Assembly: GCA_964389305.1 (NCBI GenBank)
Contig: CAYMEK010000073.1
Span: forward strand, 1-19,414
Source: CAYMEK01 sp964389305
GTDB lineage: Bacteria > Spirochaetota > Spirochaetia > SZUA-6 > DRHE01
Direction of reading: 5' to 3'
DNA length: 19,414 nucleotides
The position numbers were made by a program, and so were the translations under genes. Shown here piece after piece: positions 15,755 through 19,414 of this stretch. How positions within the stretch are numbered: the first letter of the stretch is position 1; each line of letters starts with the position of its first letter. The notes beneath the pieces are model-generated. The model worked only from the letters and a program-made list of their open reading frames with translations, ran no database searches and had not been told where the DNA came from.

Positions 15755-15807
15755 CCAGGAGTCATCAGCCCTTCACCCGGGCGGTTGTACAGGGAACTCC
15801 ATCCCTG
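15755..15807 (-). promoter_or_regulatory. Fluoride riboswitch 2 (crcB-type aptamer) before the MutS-like/enolase genes
   Basis: Reading the minus strand: stem P1 CAGGGA/TCCCTG encloses TGGAGT, then ACAACCGCCC, loop GGGTGAA, GGGC and the conserved GCTGATGACTCCT. GGAGT in the P1 loop pairs with ACTCC at the 3' end to form the pseudoknot, and GCCC/GGGC forms P2. The order and conserved bases match the fluoride aptamer (for example the Thermotoga petrophila one: GATGAGGCC ... GGGCTGATGGCCTCTACTG). The 3' end lies 67 nt from the ATG of the first MutS-like gene. No convincing promoter precedes it, and no terminator separates it from the TPR gene 95 bp upstream, so it may act as a second switch within one long transcript. 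Confidence 0.9.
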
Positions 15808-15901
15808 TTCCACGTTCAAGCGCTTCCACAAACGGACGGCAGCCGCCGGAATCGTCTCATGCGCATCGCCATCGGTGCCGGGGCGCGGGCCGGAAGCGAC
15901 C

Positions 15902-16252
15902 TCACCCCTCAGTCCCTCCCGCCGTCACCATCGCTTCGATCATGTTCAGGAGCTTCCGGCTTTCACCATCCTTGCCGCTCATTGCCAGCGCTCGAGACAC
16001 CCACCCCCGTGCTTCTTCGTAGGCGCCCTGTCTGTACAGGCACCAAGCCAAATGCTTCATGAAGCGCGGTTCGAATGGGTTGAGCCACACCGCCCGGCGC
16101 AGCTCGCTCTCGGCCAGGTCGAACGAGCCGATGGCGATCAGATGTATCGCGATGGAATCGTGATCGTAGCCAATGAATCGGCTCGGGCGCATCTGCTCAT
16201 CCCGCTCTGCGATCTGCTGGGGAGTCAAGGCCCGGCGCCTGGAGCGTTTCAT
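15902..16252 (-). CDS. Small TPR protein translationally coupled to the dynamin-like GTPase
   Basis: The 116-residue protein contains about two tetratricopeptide repeats: IAIHLIAIGSFDLAESELRRAVWLNPFEPRFMKHLAWCLYRQGAYEEARGWVSRALAMS, with the usual Ala, Leu, Gly, Tyr and Pro positions. It starts by ATGA overlap with the GTPase stop, so its synthesis is likely tied to that of the GTPase, and it may be its partner or adaptor. The N-terminal 20 residues are basic (KRSRRRALTPQQ). No signal peptide is seen. Gap 15808-15901 to the riboswitch holds no other gene. Confidence 0.8.
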   Translation of the reverse strand: MKRSRRRALTPQQIAERDEQMRPSRFIGYDHDSIAIHLIAIGSFDLAESELRRAVWLNPFEPRFMKHLAWCLYRQGAYEEARGWVSRALAMSGKDGESRKLLNMIEAMVTAGGTEG

Positions 16253-18153
16253 TCTTTCACCTGGCCGCAGGCACGTCCGTCCGGCCCTTTCCCCTTGTCA
16301 ATGAATCGGCAGAATGACTCCAGGCCTTCGCCGAGCCGGCGAAGCTCCCGCAGAGCTGCTTCCAGTCGCGCCAGCTCGCGGCTTGAGACCTGCTCGACCG
16401 TGCGTTGTTTCTCCAGCGTTCGCTGCACCGCCTCCTGGGTCGCCTCCTTGATCGCTGACAGCCGCTCGCGTGCCAGCGGCTTGTTGAGGAGGAAAGACCG
16501 TTCCAGCCTCTGCAGGAGAGACCAGCGCAGGCTCTCGACGTTTCGCATCACCAGCTCTTCTAGCTGCTGCGACACGCGCCTCAGGAGTCGATCCTTCCGT
16601 CGCGACTTGGGCAGGAGCCGGTCCACAAGACCCGGCGGGACCGGGTGCAGCGCCGTATTCCACGAGTGAGTCACCCATGTGGGCTCTTCCATATCCTCGA
16701 GCAGCTGTCCTCCCGTGAGTACACTCATGGGCACTTCGAACAGCTCTGCCGTATTGGACTGCAGCGTCGCCACCAGCTCCTCAGCCCGGCGCCGATGAGG
16801 CTCCAGTACATCCTCCAGAGCCTCTGTGAAGCGCTGCACCGCCGCTGTCATCTCACTCCCGAAGAACGTAGGGATCGCTCCCGCCAGGGCCTTCTGAAGC
16901 TGCTCTTCGGTGAGATCTTCGGTACGGCCAGCCTCCTCGGCGATCACCTCTGTGAGAAAGGCACGCGCCTTGACGTGCAGCGCCTCAGCATCCTCTTCCA
17001 GCCTCTGCCGCAAACGCTGTCGATCACCGTCCAGGAGTTCCTCTATTTGCTCTGCCTCACAGTCAAGCTTCTGTGCCCTGGCAGAAAAGGTCTCCGCTTT
17101 CCGCTCCAGGTCGGCCAGCGGGAGCTGCCAGGAGCGCATCTCCAACTCCGTGCCCAGTGTAACCTTCTCCAGCACCGTCCTTGTCCTGGCACACACGGCC
17201 TCCGCCAGCGTGTCGTGCTTCTCCCGCGTCAGGAAGGCGACCAGGTGTTCTTCCAGCTCTTTGAGGCCGCTCTGTTTCCAGAGGCGCGGATCGAGATTCT
17301 GGCGCGCCTCCATGCCCCAACGGGCGGAGGTACAGAAGATGCGGGTGGACGGGTCAAGTCCCGCCTTGTCCGTGAGTACGCCGCTTACGAAGGTTCGAGT
17401 CTGCTCGAGCTCGACGGCGTCGAGGTAATCCACCTTGTTGAGCAGAAAAAATATCCTCCGTACCTTGTCCCGAACCGCCTTCAAGAACTGGGCTTCCGCC
17501 TCGGTGATCGGCGGATCCGTCGACAACACGAAGAAGGTCGCATCGCATTGAGGAAGGAAGTTGAGCGTGGCTTCGGTATTGTGGCGTAGCGTGGATCCGA
17601 TGCCGGGGGTGTCGATCAGCACAACCCCCTGTGCCAGTAGGGCCGAAGGTAGGAACACGTCCACCTGGGACACCCCCAGGCGGTTGCCCGGATTACCGGC
17701 CTCGGTGACCAGTCCCTCGAGAGTCTGCCGGAGCTCATCGATGCTCCGGGCCTCACGGTTCTCGGTCCTCCTACCGTCGCGGTAACTCGCCCGCAGAGCT
17801 AGGGCATCCCCGTAGCGCAGAAACGTGGGCACAGCGGTCAACGGCACCACGGCAGTGGGGAGAAGCTCCTGACCCAGCAGGGCGTTAAGCAGACTGCTCT
17901 TACCGCGCTTGAACTGGCCCAGGACGGCCACATGAAGACGCCCTGCGGCCAAACGTTGCCTCAGCGCACGAACCGCGCGCTCCGCGGTACCCGCAGGGCC
18001 GTCAAACTGGTGCAGGAATCCTTCGATCTGCTCGAGCTTCTGGTACAGGGGATCGGGAGTATCAACCCGCTCGATTCCATCCGTAGCGCGTGCTGCCCCC
18101 ACCTTCCGTTCCTGGGTCTTTTGAGTCGGATTGATTGTGGTGGCCGGGGTCAT
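16249..18153 (-). CDS. Bacterial dynamin-like GTPase under fluoride riboswitch control
   Basis: This 634-residue protein has a dynamin-type GTPase domain: P-loop GQFKRGKSS (79-87) followed by LLNALLGQELLP, the switch I Thr in VPLTAVPT (about 106), DTPG (181-184) and NKVD (239-242). After residue about 330 come long charged helices typical of the dynamin stalk, ending in a coiled coil (ERLSAIKEATQEAVQRTLEKQ). Such proteins act on membranes. A small hydrophobic/basic patch (PPGLVDRLLPKSRRKDRLLRR) could be a paddle-like contact. Start ATG 18153 follows GGAGAGG. The 5' leader is a fluoride aptamer plus a switchable hairpin. Metal-fluoride complexes mimic gamma-phosphate and can trap GTPases, but whether that is relevant here is speculation; envelope repair under fluoride stress is another guess. 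Confidence 0.9.
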   Translation of the reverse strand: MTPATTINPTQKTQERKVGAARATDGIERVDTPDPLYQKLEQIEGFLHQFDGPAGTAERAVRALRQRLAAGRLHVAVLGQFKRGKSSLLNALLGQELLPTAVVPLTAVPTFLRYGDALALRASYRDGRRTENREARSIDELRQTLEGLVTEAGNPGNRLGVSQVDVFLPSALLAQGVVLIDTPGIGSTLRHNTEATLNFLPQCDATFFVLSTDPPITEAEAQFLKAVRDKVRRIFFLLNKVDYLDAVELEQTRTFVSGVLTDKAGLDPSTRIFCTSARWGMEARQNLDPRLWKQSGLKELEEHLVAFLTREKHDTLAEAVCARTRTVLEKVTLGTELEMRSWQLPLADLERKAETFSARAQKLDCEAEQIEELLDGDRQRLRQRLEEDAEALHVKARAFLTEVIAEEAGRTEDLTEEQLQKALAGAIPTFFGSEMTAAVQRFTEALEDVLEPHRRRAEELVATLQSNTAELFEVPMSVLTGGQLLEDMEEPTWVTHSWNTALHPVPPGLVDRLLPKSRRKDRLLRRVSQQLEELVMRNVESLRWSLLQRLERSFLLNKPLARERLSAIKEATQEAVQRTLEKQRTVEQVSSRELARLEAALRELRRLGEGLESFCRFIDKGKGPDGRACGQVKE

Positions 18154-18157
18154 GCCG

Positions 18158-18210
18158 CCTCTCCTTCACCACGCGGAAGGAGAAGGCTATTCGGACCGCT
18201 TACTCCTTCC
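18158..18210 (-). promoter_or_regulatory. Expression platform of fluoride riboswitch 1 (alternative hairpins around the Shine-Dalgarno)
   Basis: Three segments compete. Minus-strand GGAAGGAGT (18210-18202) can pair with CTCCTTCC (18182-18175), extended by CCACG...CGTGG. CTCCTTC can instead pair with GAAGGAG (18167-18161), which contains the ribosome binding site. GGAGT (18206-18202) can also pair with the aptamer's own ACTCC (18228-18224). With fluoride, ACTCC is held in the pseudoknot, GGAAGGAG captures CTCCTTCC and the Shine-Dalgarno is free. Without it, the site is covered. This is a predicted translational ON switch. Confidence 0.6.
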
Positions 18211-18218
18211 GTGGGAAC

Positions 18219-18271
18219 TGGTAGGAGTCATCAGCCCGAAAGGCGGTTTTAACCGGTGAACTCCATCACCG
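18219..18271 (-). promoter_or_regulatory. Fluoride riboswitch 1 (crcB-type aptamer) before the dynamin-like GTPase
   Basis: On the minus strand, P1 is GGTGA/TCACC around TGGAGT, then GGTTAAAACC, P2 GCC-TTTCG-GGC, and the hallmark GGGCTGATGACTCCTACC. GGAGT (plus 18260-18264) pairs with ACTCC (plus 18224-18228) as the pseudoknot. This matches the fluoride aptamer consensus closely, including the GCTGATG element and the trailing TAC. The 3' end is 65 nt from the GTPase ATG. The aptamer starts only a few bases after the predicted transcription start. Confidence 0.93.
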
Positions 18272-18279
18272 TTATGAAC

Positions 18280-18309
18280 AATATAATCAACAGGCGGAGC
18301 CCGGGTCAA
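18280..18309 (-). promoter_or_regulatory. Sigma-70-type promoter for the riboswitch 1 transcript
   Basis: Minus-strand TTGACC (18309-18304) and TATATT (18285-18280) are 18 nt apart. Transcription would begin about 7 nt further on, right before the first aptamer stem. The placement between the phosphatase terminator hairpin and the aptamer supports it. Confidence 0.7.
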
Positions 18310-18367
18310 GACCGCCCGAAGCCGCCGGATGCTATGGGTCCATCTTCTCGTCGATCATCTTCAGAGT

Positions 18368-18394
18368 GGAACAAAGGCTATGACTCTTTGTTCC
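18368..18394 (-). terminator. Hairpin directly after the phosphatase stop codon
   Basis: GGAACAAAG and CTTTGTTCC form a perfect 9-bp stem with a 9-nt loop, beginning immediately after the TGA at 18395-18397. It lacks a clear U-tract, so it is a probable but imperfect intrinsic terminator that would separate the phosphatase from the riboswitch 1 promoter. Confidence 0.5.
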
Positions 18395-19012
18395 TCACCC
18401 CGAGCCCTGTAAGTGACAAGTGTCGTTCACTGAACGGAGCGTGAACGAGCTGCCTTCAACCTCGATGATGTTCACGGCGCAAGGCTCCTGGCCCAGCTGC
18501 CAGAAGTGGCGCAGCCCCACCGAAAGGGCTCCGAGTAGGATAGCCCGATTCACCACCGTGTGGCCTACAGTCACGACCGTCTGGCCGGGATGAGAAGCAG
18601 CGATTTCGAGAACCGTCTGCAGAACCCGGCATTTGACGGCCCTCAGCGACTCACCTCCCGGTGGACGAGCCCATCGGGAGCCCCGGTACCAGCTCCGTGT
18701 GCGGCGAGGGTGAAGGAGCCGGGCTTCGGACGGGGCCATTCCCTGCCAACTGCCGTAGTCGATATCGATGAGCCCAGGCTGAACCTCCAGAGCGACGCCG
18801 CAGCGTCTTGCGATCGCCTCGCCTGTGGCTCTTGCTCGCGACAGAGGGCTGCAGTACACTGCAGCGGGTTTCCACTGCCTGGCAATCCGCTCTGCGGTAA
18901 GTTCCGCCTGGGACCGCCCTGTGTCATCGAGGGGGATATCCTCCCTGCCGCGAAAGCGCTCGTTCACGTTCCAGGCAGTCTGCCCATGCCGCACTAGGAT
19001 CAAAGTCGTCAC
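18395..19012 (-). CDS. Histidine phosphatase (phosphoglycerate mutase-like/CobC-type)
   Basis: The 205-residue protein has the family signature LVRHGQTAWN with catalytic His9, then SPLSRARATGEAIA, LIDIDYGSWQGM and the second histidine in VTVGHTVVNR (His151). Members remove phosphate from small metabolites such as alpha-ribazole phosphate, sugar phosphates or phosphoglycerate. Asp83/Asp85 stand where many relatives have Glu as proton donor (LxEIDFG), which could tune activity. Start is GTG 19012, set by GGAGG (19025-19021) 8 nt upstream. It reads in the same direction as the fluoride-linked genes but has its own leader and a hairpin behind it. Membership of the fluoride regulon is not shown. 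Confidence 0.88.
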   Translation of the reverse strand: MTTLILVRHGQTAWNVNERFRGREDIPLDDTGRSQAELTAERIARQWKPAAVYCSPLSRARATGEAIARRCGVALEVQPGLIDIDYGSWQGMAPSEARLLHPRRTRSWYRGSRWARPPGGESLRAVKCRVLQTVLEIAASHPGQTVVTVGHTVVNRAILLGALSVGLRHFWQLGQEPCAVNIIEVEGSSFTLRSVNDTCHLQGSG

Positions 19013-19020
19013 TTGGGAAT

Positions 19021-19025
19021 CCTCC
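19021..19025 (-). promoter_or_regulatory. Shine-Dalgarno GGAGG that decides a GTG start
   Basis: GGAGG lies 8 nt before the GTG of the histidine phosphatase gene. No ATG in frame is available near the conserved LILVRHG motif. Confidence 0.75.
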
Positions 19026-19042
19026 GGTCCGTCGTGCTCATA

Positions 19043-19098
19043 GTCCCTAGAGAGGGACCCTTCTCTGGCTATACTTCACCTTGGATAGAATAGGTGAA
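19043..19098. promoter_or_regulatory. Two inverted repeats in the phosphatase leader
   Basis: GTCCCT/AGGGAC (19043-19048 and 19053-19058, 4-nt loop) would form a hairpin in the phosphatase leader. TTCACCT/AGGTGAA (19075-19081 and 19092-19098, 10-nt spacer) lies further upstream next to an A/T tract and looks like a site for a dimeric regulator. No convincing -10/-35 pair is seen. The leader does not contain the GCTGATG element of the fluoride aptamer. Confidence 0.45.
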
Positions 19099-19359
19099 AA
19101 AAATCTGCCGTGTCGATAGGTCCTGTGCGTCTGTGGAGGCGGTGGAGGGATTGCAGAGGGAAGGGCTCAGAGGGGGAGCGTGCCCGGCGACTTCCTGTCC
19201 CCGGGCTTTTGATACGGGCGATTGGATAACAGGAGGTCACCCAATCGGTCGGTCTGGGGAAGTGAGATCGAAGTTCAGAGAAACCAGCGCAGTGCGGATC
19301 GTTCTTGGAGCCCCTGATTCCGTGCTGAGTTGTGATTGCCTTTGCGGTTTTACCTACAC
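19099..19359. other. Stretch without a recognisable gene
   Basis: Open frames of about 90-110 codons exist on both strands (19094-19378 plus; 19076-19408 minus) but neither shows a familiar motif or a supported start, and both run into the 55-bp repeat. I see nothing else here. Confidence 0.4.
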
Positions 19360-19414
19360 TGCCAGTGCCGGTGAGTAGGCGGCCAGAATCAGCAGGTTCA
19401 TCAACCACGCCCCG
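19360..19414 (-). repeat. Right copy of the 55-bp perfect inverted repeat, cut by the window end
   Basis: Identical in all 55 positions to the reverse complement of 9265-9319. The inner ends of the two copies face each other across the 10-kb block of fluoride-linked genes. The outer limit is unknown since the window stops inside the repeat. Confidence 0.9.

Noticed and set aside
19075..19098. TTCACCT/AGGTGAA as an intrinsic terminator
   Set aside because: The A/T tract is on the wrong side for the minus strand and would be an A-tract, not a U-tract, for the plus strand.
19076..19408. Open frames on both strands near the right edge
   Set aside because: No supported start, no motif, and part of each is the 55-bp repeat.
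1..19414. CRISPR arrays, tRNA or rRNA genes
   Set aside because: No regularly spaced repeats and no tRNA- or rRNA-like segments were seen on either strand.

Overview
This 19.4 kb window comes from a GC-rich bacterium that uses the standard genetic code (TGA, TAG and TAA all end intact genes) and strong AGGAGG-type ribosome binding sites. The lineage cannot be fixed from the sequence. The gene mix (sugar/polyol operon, paired MutS-like ATPases, a CxxC/CxxH protein of DUF6062 type) would fit an anaerobic Chloroflexota-, Spirochaetota- or Firmicutes-like organism, but that is inference.

Left part (1-7.9 kb): a carbohydrate locus. It opens with a decayed small gene (85-422, minus) and a Gfo/Idh/MocA oxidoreductase broken by a single in-frame TAA (651-1688). 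An FGGY carbohydrate kinase (minus) is divergent from a tightly overlapping plus-strand operon: DeoR-family regulator, GatD-like polyol-phosphate dehydrogenase, second zinc dehydrogenase, TIM-barrel sugar-phosphate epimerase, and SIS-domain isomerase. Repeated TTTTGTTGA/TCAACAAAA boxes between kinase and regulator look like the DeoR operator. Together the genes suggest oxidation, phosphorylation and epimerisation/isomerisation of a polyol or ketose. No transporter is visible in the window.

Middle (7.9-9.3 kb): a scarred junction. An IS5-family element (7937-8845, TA target duplication, two-frame transposase with a G7 slippage site) sits between a truncated gene start and a decayed minus-strand gene that carries a stop codon. 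Next to it is a 55-bp sequence that recurs, identical and inverted, at the right edge of the window.

Right part (9.3-19.0 kb): the most interesting region, all on the minus strand and bracketed by the 55-bp inverted repeats. Two independent fluoride (crcB-type) riboswitch aptamers can be read directly. One precedes a dynamin-like GTPase and a TPR protein. The other precedes two overlapping MutS-like ATPases, enolase (a classical fluoride-inhibited enzyme), an MFS transporter and a DUF6062-type protein. Both leaders contain complementary segments that would make them translational ON switches, the second by direct pairing of the pseudoknot strand with the Shine-Dalgarno. The region therefore looks like a compact fluoride-response island with no recognisable CrcB/Fluc or EriC channel in the window; the GTPase-TPR pair, the MFS protein and the DUF6062 protein are candidate new members. 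A histidine phosphatase gene lies upstream with its own hairpin terminator.
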